Part shown: positions 12,025 through 24,329 of the stretch, one piece after another | How the letters are laid out: each line of letters begins with the position of its first letter | Numbering within the stretch: position 1 is the stretch's first letter | NCBI GenBank assembly: GCA_032622095.1 | Contig: CP136063.1 | Coordinates: 214,347,982-214,411,981 of the forward strand | From: Siphonodentalium dalli | Taxonomy: Eukaryota; Mollusca; Scaphopoda; Gadilida; Siphonodentaliidae | Direction: 5' to 3' | DNA length: 64,000 nucleotides | Notes under the pieces: model-generated | Database searches by the model: none | Seen by the model: only the letters and a program-made list of their open reading frames with translations | What the model was told of the DNA's origin: nothing | Made by a program: the position numbers and the translations under genes

Positions 12025-15000
12025 CGCTGATTTATTCAGTATTGTCAGGAATTCCATTTAGTTTTTTGTTTATTCAGACTTCTCGGAGAAAGATGATTTC
12101 CATTAGTTTGTCTTTTAATTAGATTTTTGATTTGGCCATCACACAATATGTCAACCAGATAATTAAATGTTAATCGGTCATATTTTTAGTGACGTCTATT
12201 TGTGCGACCATTTTTGTGATAAAATTTTCACAAAATTACTAAACCTTGTGATATAATGATATTGCTGGTTTTTGAACCCAAATAGTCAGATTGTGCTGTA
12301 AAAATACAAGATTTAACACATAAAACTATTTTCAGTCGCCAGAAAAATGGCATGTCCTGTCCCGCTCGCCCCTTGGCCAAGGGCAGGGGGTCAGCTGCCC
12401 CCCCCCCCCCCGCTCTGGTATATACGTCATTTTACACGCATGTGGGCCCCTGTGACACAGCGTTCCCGATAAACCTACTCCCCGATACGGTGTCCTCATA
12501 AAACTACTCTCTCACCTATATTTTGTGCCCCCATATACCTACTCTCCCACACGGTGTGCCCGATAAACCTCTGATATGGCGTCCCCATAAAACTACACTC
12601 TCACACAGGGGCCACATAAACCTGCTCTCCGACACATACTATAATTATGAAAATCCATCCATCGTTTGCTCAGCTATAGAGATTGCTAAACACAAAATGC
12701 CCTCCCCAAAATCTGGTCGACATCTGTGATGGCCAAATCACAAGTCTAATTAAAAGAAAAACTTATGGAATTTCTGACAATGCTGAATATAGGTCGCTTG
12801 CAGAAATTGTCAACGATTATTTTGATAAATAAGATAATAAATTGAAAATTGAAACAACGGTCGCGCTGATTTATTCAGTATTGTCAGGAATTCCATTTAG
12901 TTTTTTGTTTATTCAGACTTCTCGGAGAAAGATGATTTCCATTAGTTTTTCTTTTAATTAGATTTTTGATTTGGCCATCACACAATATGTCAACCAGATA
13001 ATTAAATGTTAATCGGTCATATTTTTAGTGACGTCTATTTGTGCGACCATTTTTGTGATAAAATTTTCACAAAATTACTAAACCTTGTGATATAATGATA
13101 TTGCTGGTTTTTGAACCCAAATAGTCAGATTGTGCTGTAAAAATACAAGATTTAATACATAAAACTATTTTCAATCGCCAGAAAAATGGCATGTCCTGTC
13201 CCGCTCGCCCCTTGGCCAAGGGCAGGGGGTCAGCTGCCCCCCCCCTGGTATATACGTCATGTTACACGCATGTGGCCCCCTGTGACACAGCGTTCCCGAT
13301 AAACCTACTTCCCGATACGGTGTCCTCATAAAACTACTCTCTCACCTATATTTTGGGCCCCCATATACCTACTCTCCCACACGGTGTGCCCGATAAACCT
13401 CTGATATGGCGTCCCCATAAAACTACACTCTCACTCAGGGGCCACATAAACCTGCTCTCCGACACATACTATAATTATGAAAATCCATCCATCGTTTGCT
13501 CAGCTAGAGATTGCTAAACACAAAATCTGGTCGACATCTGTGATGGCCAAATCACAAGTCTAATTAAAAGAAAAACTTATGGAATTTCTGACAATGCTGA
13601 ATATAGGTCGCTTGCAGAAATTGTCAACGATTATTTTGATAAATAAGATAATAAAATTGAAACAACGGTCGCGCTGATTTATTCAGTATTGTCAGGAATT
13701 CCATTTAGTTTTTTGTTTATTCAGACTTCTCGGAGAAAGATGATTTCCATTAGTTTTTCTTTTAATTAGATTTTTGATTTGGCCATCACACAATATGTCA
13801 ACCAGATAATTAAATCTTAATCGGTCATATTTTTAGTGACGTCTATTTGTGCGACCATTTTTGTGATAAAATTTTCACAAAATTACTAAACCTTGTGATA
13901 TAATGATATTGCTGGTTTTTGAACCCAAATAGTCAGATTGTGCTGTAAAAATACAAGATATAACACATAAAACTATTTTCAGTCGCCAGAAAAATGGCAT
14001 GTCCTGTCCCGCTCGCCCCTTGGCCAAGGGCACGGGGTCAGCTGCCCCCCCCCTCCCCCGCTCTGGTATATACGTCATGTTACACGCATGTGGGCCCCTG
14101 TGACACAGCGTTCCCGATAAACCTACTCCCCGATACGGTGTCCTCATAAAACTACTCTCTCACCTATATTTTGGGCCCCCATATACCTACTCTCCCACAC
14201 GGTGTGTCCGATAAACCTCTGATATGGCGTCCCCATAAAACTACACTCTCACCCAGGGACCACATAAACCTGCTCTCCGACACATACTATAATTATGAAA
14301 ATCCATCCAACGTTTGCTCAGCTAGAGATTGCTAAACACAAAATCTGGTCGACATCTGTGATGGCCAAATCACAAGTCTAATTAAAAGAAAAACTTATGG
14401 AATTTCTGACAATGCTGAAAATAGGTTGCTTGCAGAAATTGTCAACGATTATTTTGATAAATAAGATAATAAAATTGAAACAACGGTCGCGCTGATTTAT
14501 TCAGTATTGTCAGGAATTCCATTTAGTTTTTTGTTTATTCAGACTTCACGGAGAAAGATTATTTCCATTTGTTTGTCTTTTAATTATATTTTTGATTTGG
14601 CCATCACACAATATGTCAACCAGATAATTAAATTTTAATCGGTCATATTTTTAGTGACGTCTATTTGTGCGACCATTTTTGTGATAAAATTTTCACAAAA
14701 TTACTAAACCTTGTGATATAATGATATTGCTGGTTTTTGAACCCAAATCGTCAGATTGTGCTGTAAAAATACAAGATTTAACACATAAAACTATTTTCAG
14801 TCGGCAGAAAAATGGCATGTCCTGTCCCGCTCGCCCCATGGCCAAAGGCAGGGGGTCAGCTGCCCCCCCCCGCTCTGGTATATACGTCATGTTACACGCA
14901 TGTGGCCCCCTGTGACACAGCGTTCCCGATAAACCTACTTCCCGATACGGTGTCCTCATAAAACTACTCTCTCACCTATATTTTGGGCCCCCATATACCT

Positions 15001-18000
15001 ACTCTCCCACACGGTGTGCCCGATAAACCTCTGATATGGCGTCCCCATAAAACTACACTCTCACCCAGGGGCCACATAAACCTGCTCTCCGACACATACT
15101 ATAATTATGAAAATCCATCCATCGTTTGCTCAGCTAGACATTGCTAAACACAAAATCTGGTCGACATCTGTGATGGCCAAATCACAAGTCTAATTAAAAG
15201 AAAAACTTATGGAATTTCTGACAATGCTGAAAATAGGTCGCTTGCAGAAATTGTCAACGATTATTTTGATAAATAAGATAATAAAATTGAAACAACGGTC
15301 GCGCTGATTTATTCAGTATTGTCAGGAATTCCATTTAGTTTTTTGTTTATTCAGACTTATGGGAGAAAGATGATTTCCATTAGTTTTTCTTTTAATTAGA
15401 TTTTTGATTTGGCCATCACACAATATGTCAACCAGATAATTAAATGTTAATCGGTCATATTTTTAGTGACGTCTATTTGTGCGACCATTTTTGTGATAAA
15501 ATTTTCACAAAATTACTAAACCTTGTGATATAATGATATTGCTGGTTTTTGAACCCAAATAGTCAGATTGTGCTGTAAAAATACAAGATATAACACATAA
15601 AACTATTTTCAGTCGCCAGAAAAATGGCATGTCCTGTCCCGCTCGCCCCTTGGCCAAGGGCACGGGGTCAGCTGCCCCCCTCCCCCGCTCTGGTATATAC
15701 GTCATGTTACACGCATGCGGGCCCCTGTGACACAGCGTTCCCGATAAACCTACTCCCCGATACGGTGTCCTCATAAAACTACTCTCTCACCTATATTTTG
15801 GGCCCCCATATACCTACTCTCCCACACGGTGTGCCCGATAAACCTCTGATATGGCGTCCCCATAAAACTAGACTCGCACCCAGGGGCCACATAAACCTGC
15901 TCTCCGACACATACTATAATTATGAAAATCCATCCATCGTTTGCTCAGCTAGAGATTGCTAAACACAAAATCTGGTCGACATCTGTGATGGCCAAATCAC
16001 AAGTCTAATTAAAAGAAAAACTTATGGAATTTCTGACAATGCTGAATATAGGTCGCTTGCAGAAATTGTCAACGATTATTTTGATAAATAAGATAATAAA
16101 ATTGAAACAACGGTCGCGCTGATTTATTCAGTATTGTCAGGAATTCCATTTAGTTTTTTGTTTATTCAGACTTCTCGGAGAAAGATGATTTCCATTAGTT
16201 TTTCTTTTAATTAGATTTTTGATTTGGCCATCACACAATATGTCAACCAGATAATTAAATGTTAATCGGTCATATTTTTAGTGACGTCTATTTGTGCGAC
16301 CATTTTTGTGATAAAATTTTCACAAAATTACTAAACCTTGTGATATAATGATATTGCTGGTTTTTGAACCCAAATGGTCAGATTGTGCTGTAAAAATACA
16401 AGATATAACACATAAAACTATTTTCATTCGCCAGAAAAATGGCATGTCCTGTCCCGCTCGCCCCTTGGCCAAGGGCACGGGGTCAGTTGCCCCCCCCCCC
16501 CCGCTCTGGTATATACGTCATGTTACACGCATGTGGGCCCCTGTGACACAGCGTTCCCGATAAACCTACTCCCCGATACGGTGTCCTCATAAAACTACTC
16601 TCTCACCTATATTTTGGGCCCCCATATATCTACTCTCCCACACGGTGTGTCCGATAAACCTCTGATATGGCGTCCCCATAAAACTACACTCTCACCCAGG
16701 GACCACATAAACCTGCTCTCCGACACATACTATAATTATGAAAATCCATCCATCGTTTGCTCAGCTAGAGATTGCTAAACACAAAATCTGGTCGACATCT
16801 GTGATGGCCAAATCACAAGTCTAATTAAAAGAAAAACTTATGGAATTTCTGACAATGCTGAAAATAGGTCGCTTGCAGAAATTGTCAACGATTATTTTGA
16901 TAAATAAGATAATGAAATTGAAACAACGGTCGCGCTGATTTATTCAGTATTGTCAGGAATTCCATTTAGTTTTTTGTTTATTCAGACTTCTCGGAGAAAG
17001 ATGATTTCCATTAGTTTTTCTTTTAATTAGATTTTTGATTTGGCCATATCACAATATGTCAACCAGATAATTAAATGTTAATCGGTCATATTTTTAGTGA
17101 CGTCTATTTGTGCGACCATTTTTGTGATAAACTTTTCACAAAATTACTAAGCCTTGTGATATAATGATATTGCTGGTTTTTGAACCCAAATAGTCAGATT
17201 GTGCTGTAAAAATACAAGATTTAACACACAAAACTATTTTCAGTCGCCAGAAAAATGGCATGTCCTGTCCCGCTCACCCCTTGGCCAAGGGCAGGGGGTC
17301 AGCTGCCCCCCCCCCCACTCTGGTATATACGTCATGTTACACGCATGTGGGCCCCTGTGACACAGCGTTACCGATAAACCCACTCCCGGATACGGTGTCC
17401 TCATAAAACTACTCTCTCACCTATATTTTGGGTCCACATAAACCTGCTCTTCGACACATACTATAATTATGAAAATCCATCCATCGTTTGCTCAGCTAGA
17501 AATTGCTAAGCACAAAATCTGGTCGACATCTGTGATGGCCAAATCACAAGTCTAATTAAAAGAAAAACTTATGGAATTTCTGACAATGCTGAATATAGGT
17601 CGCTTGCAGAAATTGTCAACGATTATTTTGATAAATAAGATAATAAAATTGAAACAACGGTCGCGCTGATTTATTCCGTATTGTCGGGAATTCCATTTAG
17701 TTTTTTGTTTATTCAGACTTCTCGGAGAAAGATGATTTCCATTAGTTTGTCTTTTAAATAGATTTTTGATTTGGCCATCACACAATATGTCAACCAGATA
17801 ATTAAATCATAATCGGTCATATTTTTAGTGACGTCTATTTGTGCGACCATTTTTATGATAAAATTTTCACAAAATTACTAAACCTTGTGATATAATGATA
17901 TTGCTGGTTTTTGAACCCAAATAGTCAGATTGTGCTGTAAAAATACAAGATTTAACACATAAAACTACTTTCAGTCGCCAGAAAAATGGCATGTCCTGTC

Positions 18001-20360
18001 CCGCTCGCCCCTTGGCCAAGGGCAGAGGGTCAGCTGCCCCCCCCGCTCTGGTATATACGTCATGTTACACGCATGTGGGCCCCTGTGACACAGCGTTCCC
18101 GATAAACCTATACGCCCCGATACGGTGTCCTCATAAAACTACTCTCTCACCTATATTTTGGGTCCCCATATACCTACTCTCCCACACGGTGTGTCCGATA
18201 AACCTCTGATATGGCGTCCCCATAAAACTACACTCTCACTCAGGGGCCACATAAACCTGCTCTCCGACACATATACTATAATTATGAAAGTCCATCCATC
18301 GTTTGATCAGCTAGAGATTGCTAAACACAAAATCTGGTCGACATCTGTGATGGCCAAATCACAAGTCTAATTAAAAGAAAAACTTATGGAATTTCTGCCA
18401 ATGCTGAATATAGGTCGCTTGCAGAAATTGTCAACGATTATTTTGATAAATAAGATAATAAATTGAAAATTGAAACAACGGTCTCGCTGATTTATTCCAT
18501 ATTGTCAGGAATTCCATTTAGTTTTTTGTTTATTCAGACTTCTCGGAGAAAGATGATTTCTATTGGTTTTTCTTTTAATTAGATTTTTGATTTGGCCATC
18601 ACACAATATGTCAACCAGATAATTAAATCTTAATCGGTCATATTTTTAGTGAAGTCTATTTGTGCGACCATTTTTGTGATAAAATTTTCACAAAATTACT
18701 AAACCTTGTGATATAATGATATTGCTGGTTTTTGAACCCAAATAGTCATATTGTGCTGTAAAAATACAAGATTTAACACATAAAACTATTTTCAGTCGCC
18801 AGAAAAATGGCATGTCCTGTCCCGCTCGCCCCTTGGCCAAGGGCAGCTGCCCCCCACTCTGGTATATACGTCATGTTACACGCATGTGGGCCCCTGTGAC
18901 ACAGCGTTACCGACAAACCCACTCCCCGATACGGTGTCCTCATAAAACTACTCTCTCACCTATATTTTGGGTCCCCATATACCTACTCTCCCACATGGTG
19001 TGCCCGATAAACCTCTGATATGGCGTCCCCATAAAACTACACTCTCACTCAGGGGCCACATACACCTGCTCTCCGACACATACTATAATTATGAAAATCG
19101 ATCCATCCATCGTTTGCTCAGCTGGAGATTGCTAAACACAAAATTCCCTCCCCAAAATCTGGTCGACATCTGTGATGGCCAAATCACAAGTCTAATTAAA
19201 AGAAAAACTTATGGAATTTCTGCCAATGCTGAATATAGGTCGCTTGCAGAAATTGTCAACGATTATTTTGATAAATAAGATAATAAATTGAAAATTGAAA
19301 CAATGGTCGCGCTGATTTATTCCGTATTGTCAGGAATTCCATATAGTTTTTTGTTTATTCAGACTTCTTGGAGAAAGATGATTTCCTTTGGTTTTTCTTT
19401 TAATTAGATTTTTGATTTGGCCATCACACAATATATGTCAACCAGATAATTAAATCTTAATCGGTCATATTTTTTGTGACGTCTATTTGTGCGACCATTT
19501 GTGTTATAAAATTTTCACAAAATTACTAAACCTTGTGATATAATGATATTGCTGGTTTTTGAACCCAAATAGTCAGATTGTGCTGTAAAAATACAAGATT
19601 TAACACATAAAACTATTTTCAGTCGCCAGAAAAATGGCATGTCCTGTCCCGCTCGCCCCTTGGCCAAGGGCAGGGGGGTCGGTTGCCCCCCCCCCCCGCT
19701 CTGGTATATACGTCATGTTAATCGCATGTGGGCCCATGTGACACAGCGTTCCCGATAAACCTACTCCCCGATACGGTGTCCTCATAAAACTACTGCCTTA
19801 CCTATATGTTGGGCCCCCATATACCTACTCTCCCACACGGTGTGCCCGATAAACCTCTGATATGGCGTCCCCATAAAACTACACTCTCACCCAGGGGCCA
19901 CATAAACCTGCTCTCCGACACATACTATAATTATGAAAATCCATCCATCGTTTGCTCAGCTAGAGATTGCTAAACACAAAATCTGGTCGACATCTGTGAT
20001 GGTCAAATCACAAGTCTAATTAAAAGAAAAACTTATGGAATTTCTGAAAATGCTGAATATAGGTCGCTTGCAGAAATTGTCAACGATTATTTTGATAAAT
20101 AAGATAATAAAATTGAAACAACGGTCGCGCTGATTTATTCAGTATTGTCAGGAATTCCATTTCGTTTTTTGTTTATTCAGACTTCTCGGAGAAAGATGAT
20201 TTCCATTAGTTTGTCTTTTAATTAGATTTTTGATTTGGCCATCACACAACTAGTCAAAAATACAAGATTTAACACATAAAACTATTTTCAGTCACCAGAA
20301 AAATGGCGTGTCCTGTCCCGCTCGCCCATTGACCAAGGGCAGGGGGTCAGCTGCCCCCCG
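12025..20360 (+). repeat. ~815-bp satellite array, 10 full units plus a deleted 11th
   Basis: Using the recurring CGCTGATTTATTC as unit start, units begin at 12,025, 12,864, 13,672, 14,490, 15,302, 16,117, 16,933, 17,664, 18,485, 19,310 and 20,128. Periods are 839, 808, 818, 812, 815, 816, 731, 821, 825 and 818. All copies are head to tail and differ by scattered substitutions, poly-C length and a few indels. The unit starting at 16,933 has lost about 80 bp of its CATAAACCT-type subrepeats. The unit starting at 20,128 has a large internal deletion and ends the array. Each unit holds, in order, an AT-rich part, the palindrome CCTTGGCCAAGG, a GGGGTCAGCTGCCC stem-like segment with a variable poly-C run, and about six degenerate ~30-bp subrepeats. 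An imperfect inverted repeat spans each unit junction. No coding gene is credible. Confidence 0.95.
12726..12983. repeat. Inverted repeat inside the satellite (first example)
   Basis: A left arm beginning TGATGGCCAAATCA pairs with the reverse complement of the right arm: 39 of 42 positions in the outer part, then 19 of 21 in an inner block (AATTTCTGACAATGCTGAATA-like). The right arm carries about 46 extra bases between the two blocks. The loop is ~75 bp. The same structure recurs in every satellite unit. Confidence 0.75.
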
Positions 20361-20394
20361 CTCTGCCCCCATTCTTCCGGCGCCTCAGAACCTA

Positions 20395-20685
20395 CTGGCC
20401 CTCACATGGCCCGATAAACCTGCTAAACACGCTTAACACGACGGACAGCATATATTATATAGACAGAGTGTACAGAGTGTACTAGGCCTATCACAATCAG
20501 TGATCAGTCCCATAAAACGATTATCTTCTGGCCCATAAACCCTACTCTCATAATCACGTCCCCATATATATAGTTTTCCAGTCCCACAAACCTGCTCTCT
20601 GAAAATCAGGTCCCCATATAAGGAATGTCTCTCTGGCCCATAAACCATATCTTCCCCGAATGTTGTTCCCATAAACCTGTATCTC
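20395..20685. repeat. Degenerate ~30-bp repeats flanking the satellite
   Basis: About eight diverged copies of CCCATAAACCTNCTCTC-type units. The same motif forms the subrepeats within each 815-bp unit, so the satellite unit seems to have been cut out of a longer tract of this older minisatellite. Confidence 0.65.
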
Positions 20686-20871
20686 ATTCGTGGATATGAT
20701 TCAAGATTATTCTGGTTGCGTGGAGAGAGTTCATATTCTGAAAAGGGCTACCGATAGACAGTGCGTCGGGGCATTACTATTAATTTGGCACGTGCTTCTA
20801 ACGCCACTGGAAAGTAGTGTCCCCACATCACTGTTTCAGGACCGGTTGGCACATAAACCACCAAACACTCT

Positions 20872-20875
<4 letters not shown>

Positions 20876-20914
<39 letters not shown>

Positions 20915-20935
20915 TAGATAGAGAGAGAGAGAGAG
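20876..20935. repeat. (GA)n microsatellite
   Basis: About 60 bp of nearly pure GA repeats marking the left edge of the duplicated segment. The homologous tract at 27,316-27,433 is longer. Confidence 0.9.
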
Positions 20936-21720
20936 GGGGGAAATGCTATGAATCAACACCTTGACATAAGATCACCGAGTCCCATTAATCTAGAATAACC
21001 CGGATTCGCTTCCCGGAACTGAACCAAGGCCATTTATATTTACAGATCTGCACTCTGAACGATCAGGGGCTAATGAAAGAATGAGATAGGGGAGAGATAT
21101 TTTTACTAGCAGGAGTTATCAAAAGTGAGAGAGAGCGAGATAGGAGGGACACAGAGAGCAACGATATCCCCCTCCCCAATATGCTATGAATTCAACACTA
21201 ATTACCTAGACATTAGGTGAACCGAGTCCCAGATTATCAATCGAAAATAACCCGGATTCTCTTCCCGGAACTGAACCAAGGCGATTTGTACGCACATCTG
21301 CACTCTGAACCATCAGGGGATACTGAACGAATGAGAGAGGGAGAGAGAGAGACATACAGACATACAGAGGGGATAGAATGGGGGAGAGAGACAGAGACCC
21401 GAGTCTCAGATTATCGATCGAGAGTAACCCGGATTTGCAACTTAGGACCGGAATCAAGACGACGGGTATATGCACACGCTCTGCCTTTTGAATGATCATG
21501 CAATCGAAACAAATCACTTGTAAGAGCCAGTCCACTGCTTGCAACCATGCGAAGCCAGAATTCGTGGCTAGGACATCTAACTAGCTGATAAAGTCACATA
21601 CAACGGTGATATAATGCGAAAATGCCACATAATAGTGATTTAAAGAAAATTTAAAAAGTGGGTCGGATCCGGATCCGGAATCCGATAACGAGCACTTTTT
21701 CGGCCAAATTCGGGTCAAAG
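20936..21720. repeat. GA-linked ~200-bp subrepeats (left, plus-oriented arm)
   Basis: Three diverged copies (near 20,980, 21,225 and 21,400) of a block containing GAGTCCCAGATTATC, AACCCGGATTCGCTTCCCGG, GAACCAAGG and CTGCACTCTGAACGATCAGG, each followed by GA-rich sequence. The block ends with GGGTCGGATCCGGATCCGG at about 21,660-21,680. The same text occurs in reverse orientation at 25,760-27,180, making a large inverted-repeat pair. Confidence 0.75.
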
Positions 21721-21849
21721 TGAGTCCATAGCAGCACGCATGGTGCATACTGACGTAACTTAATATGTTGCGTCGTGCACACCTCCCCTCCCCATCGTGG
21801 CAATTCTCTCCTGTGACGGTTTGAAGCCTGGCATGCTCGTTTTTGTTAA

Positions 21850-22093
21850 CCCTTTCATGTCAGGAGCTGCGCTAACGATCATGTGCCATTGAATTATCCA
21901 ATATATGCGAGTCTCCCATCTGGAACCACTCATATATAGGAGAATGCACTGGCTTACACGGTCAAGATAAATATTGTTTGGCCAATGCATTAATTTATGT
22001 ATATGAGGCTCCCTATAGGAGACACGCATATATAAGATAATGCATTGGCACAAGGTTTTCGAAAAATTTCAGGAAGCTGCAGTCATGGAAGGG
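21850..22093. mobile_element. TTAA-flanked 244-bp MITE (piggyBac-like ends)
   Basis: Flanked by TTAA at 21,846-21,849 and 22,094-22,097. Ends are CCCTTTCATGTCAGGAGCTGC and, reverse complemented, CCCTTCCATGACTGCAGCTTC. TTAA duplication with CCCTT ends is typical of piggyBac-type elements. It contains a hairpin at about 21,979-22,049 (GCCAATGCATT...AATGCATTGGC) also found in a second MITE family. No ORF. Confidence 0.75.
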
Positions 22094-22752
22094 TTAACAG
22101 TACATGTATATCCCGATCGGGTTCCGACGATCAAGGTAGGTCGCTATATACGTTAATGGCCAGATAACATTATATACAACGTATTCCATAGCATATACCG
22201 GTTGGAAGATTAACCAGAAATATATATTTTACCGAAATATGGAATAGCTGTGGCCTAGGATCGCACACCCAGAGAGATTCACCAAGACTTCCCCCATGTA
22301 CCCAGAATGCAAAATCCACAACAAAGTGATAGAGGTATTCCCATTCCATTCAGAATAATAGACTGGCAGTACACACCAGATCGAAATTAAGCACAGAACA
22401 CACGTCAGTACATTGGCTAAAACATGTTCACATTTTGTTCGATTGGATAAGTTGATAATACAATATTATGGAGCTTCCTCTTTCAAATGATATATAATAT
22501 GGAATATGTTGTATAATAATAGTGTGATCTGGGCATCTGAAAATTAAGGCCTTTAATGTCAAATAATGTATGAACAAGTACATGGTGGATGAGGAATTGA
22601 AGGACAAGTTCTGAAAACATAGGTGAACCTCCTCTTCCTACAATACATATATATTCAAGTATAAATTAACAAGCTAAATATAACAGGCTTTGGTATGAGG
22701 GGCATGCGGTGTCACACATATTAGAGTGAAATTGGTTGAATCTGATTGTTAA

Positions 22753-23666
22753 CCATTTCAGTGCCAGGGCCCTAATTTACAGTCTGTAAAATCGGCCCTA
22801 AATATTTTTTTGGGTTGATTTTTTTTTGGGTCTGCTTAAAGGCACGTGCGGCCTTAATTGTCGAAAATATTCATATTTGTTCCAAACACCGTAAACAGAA
22901 AAACACTAAAACGCATGCAGTTCCGTTCATATATACAATGACCATCGCGTAAACAGCATGTTATCATAAAGACCTACTATATTTTACCTAAGCAAGAGCC
23001 TGATTGTGTTACATAAGACAACACAATGCTACTGGCTAATCACACACAAATGGCATAAACGCTCTTTATTAGTCCCATATCAGGTATTCACCAACAAGGA
23101 ACGCTCTTTATGTTTACACTGGTAATATAAACAAACAACAGAAAAGTAACGTTTTATGCTTTTGTTTACATAACAATGGTCAAACAAATGACCATAACAT
23201 ACTGTTTATGCGATATTTCTTATTTGTATACGGACAAAGTCTATCTACATTTTGATGTACTTTCTGTTTGTGGCGGTTTTTGACGGGTGGAGATATTTTC
23301 ACAGGATACCCACCACCAAGGCCAACCGTGTCTTTAAGCATGCTATAGCAAATTTAAAAACAAACTGGATAAAACCTTAGGGGCATGTTATAACTCAAAA
23401 CTATCACCAAGTATTCATAGCAATAATTTTGATGCCCATGAAAAACGTAAGATTCCCTGGCACTAAACCTACAAAATAAGTCTGTTAAAGAATATAAGAA
23501 AAAATTATTAAAATTGTAAAAAATAATAACAAATGATGAAAAATTGTTAGGCCAATGCATTCTCTTATATATGCGAGGCGACCTATGGTCGACTCGCGTA
23601 TATAAGAGAGTGCATTGGCACAGGGTATATGGGTTGATACAAAAATCGGACCTGGCACTGAAAGGG
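22753..23666. mobile_element. piggyBac-like MITE interrupted by a nested MITE
   Basis: TTAA at 22,749-22,752 and 23,667-23,670 flank inverted ends CCATTTCAGTGCCAGGGCC and CCCTTTCAGTGCCAGGTCC. Without the nested insertion the element would be about 416 bp. A ~34-bp-arm hairpin lies at 23,551-23,620. A reverse-oriented copy without the nested insertion is at 49,810-50,282. Confidence 0.8.
22840..23333. mobile_element. 494-bp TTAA MITE nested in a piggyBac-like MITE
   Basis: Bounded by TTAA at 22,836-22,839 and 23,334-23,337. Inverted ends are AGGCACGTGCGGCCTT and AGACACGGTTGGCCTT. The homologous position in the copy at 49,810-50,282 has a single TTAA (near 50,156), which is the empty site. Further copies lie at 29,339-29,832 and 31,214-31,707, all 494 bp long. 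Confidence 0.85.
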
Positions 23667-23845
23667 TTAAAGAATCAGATAATGGTGATGGTGTGGGTAC
23701 ACATATTACAGCATATTTGGATGGGGCATAACTATAAGAGGGTTATGAAATAGAAATTAGGAATGTTGTCAATATATATATATAGTGTTATCGAGTTTCT
23801 GGCTCTGACCGGGCTATATATGGTTCTTTTAGCCAATATCGGCAT

Positions 23846-24322
23846 TTAAATGGTTAATAAAGCCGGCGGTCGATGACACAGCAAGTAATCGTTTACAACC
23901 TATGCTTTGGATGTATCGTACTACCACGAGCCATCATATTGTAGTGTCCGCGGGCCCATTGTGTCACCCGGGCCTGCCCGGACTTACACTGGCTCGCATG
24001 TGCTCTTCTGGCCCATATCGTCATTTAAGGGGTTAATTAACATGGCCGTGAACGAGAAGGCGAGCCAATCTCCAACGTTTACGTTTAATAGGTGTGTGGA
24101 TACAGTTAGCCACCGATATATAGTGTGATTGTGTCTCTGGGTCTGCCCGGGATCTCCCGGGTTCTTTTGGTCAATGTCGGCATTTAATGGGTTAATAAAC
24201 CCGCCGGCGAATGACACAGCAAGTCAATTTTCACAACCTATGCTTTGTATGTATCCTACTACCATAAGACACAATATTATACTGCCCATGAGCTCATGGG
24301 GCCGCCCGGGCCTGCCCGGGAG
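23846..24322. repeat. GC-rich imperfect tandem duplication, ~333-bp period
   Basis: Text starting GCATTTAAATGGTTAATAAA at 23,846 recurs as GCATTTAATGGGTTAATAAA at 24,180. Both run through GATGACACAGCAAGT and CAACCTATGCTTTG to CCCGGGCCTGCCCGG. A third, shorter relative starts at 24,022. No credible coding. Confidence 0.7.
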
Positions 24323-24329
24323 GTAATTA

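Larger units (their letters stand above)
20876..23771 (+). repeat. ~2.9-kb direct duplication, copy 1
   Basis: Matches 27,375-30,270 at a constant offset of 6,499 bp, with about six substitutions and no indels outside the GA tract. Differences seen include positions near 20,938, 21,679, 21,860, 22,574, 22,592 and 22,834. The left boundary lies in (GA)n. The right boundary is at GAATGTTGTCA, after which the copies diverge completely. The segment includes GA-linked subrepeats, a 244-bp MITE and a piggyBac-like MITE with another nested inside it. Confidence 0.95.

Noticed and set aside
12523-19785. ORFs of 60-103 codons recurring through the satellite (for example MRTPYRGVGLSGTL on minus)
   Set aside because: They recur because the unit recurs, cross the variable poly-C tract whose length shifts the frame, and differ in end points from unit to unit.
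21206-21544. Paired ORFs of 112 (minus) and 92 (plus) codons, repeated at 27,705 and 27,716
   Set aside because: Identical because the 2.9-kb segment is duplicated, and built from GA/CT tracts. No domain.
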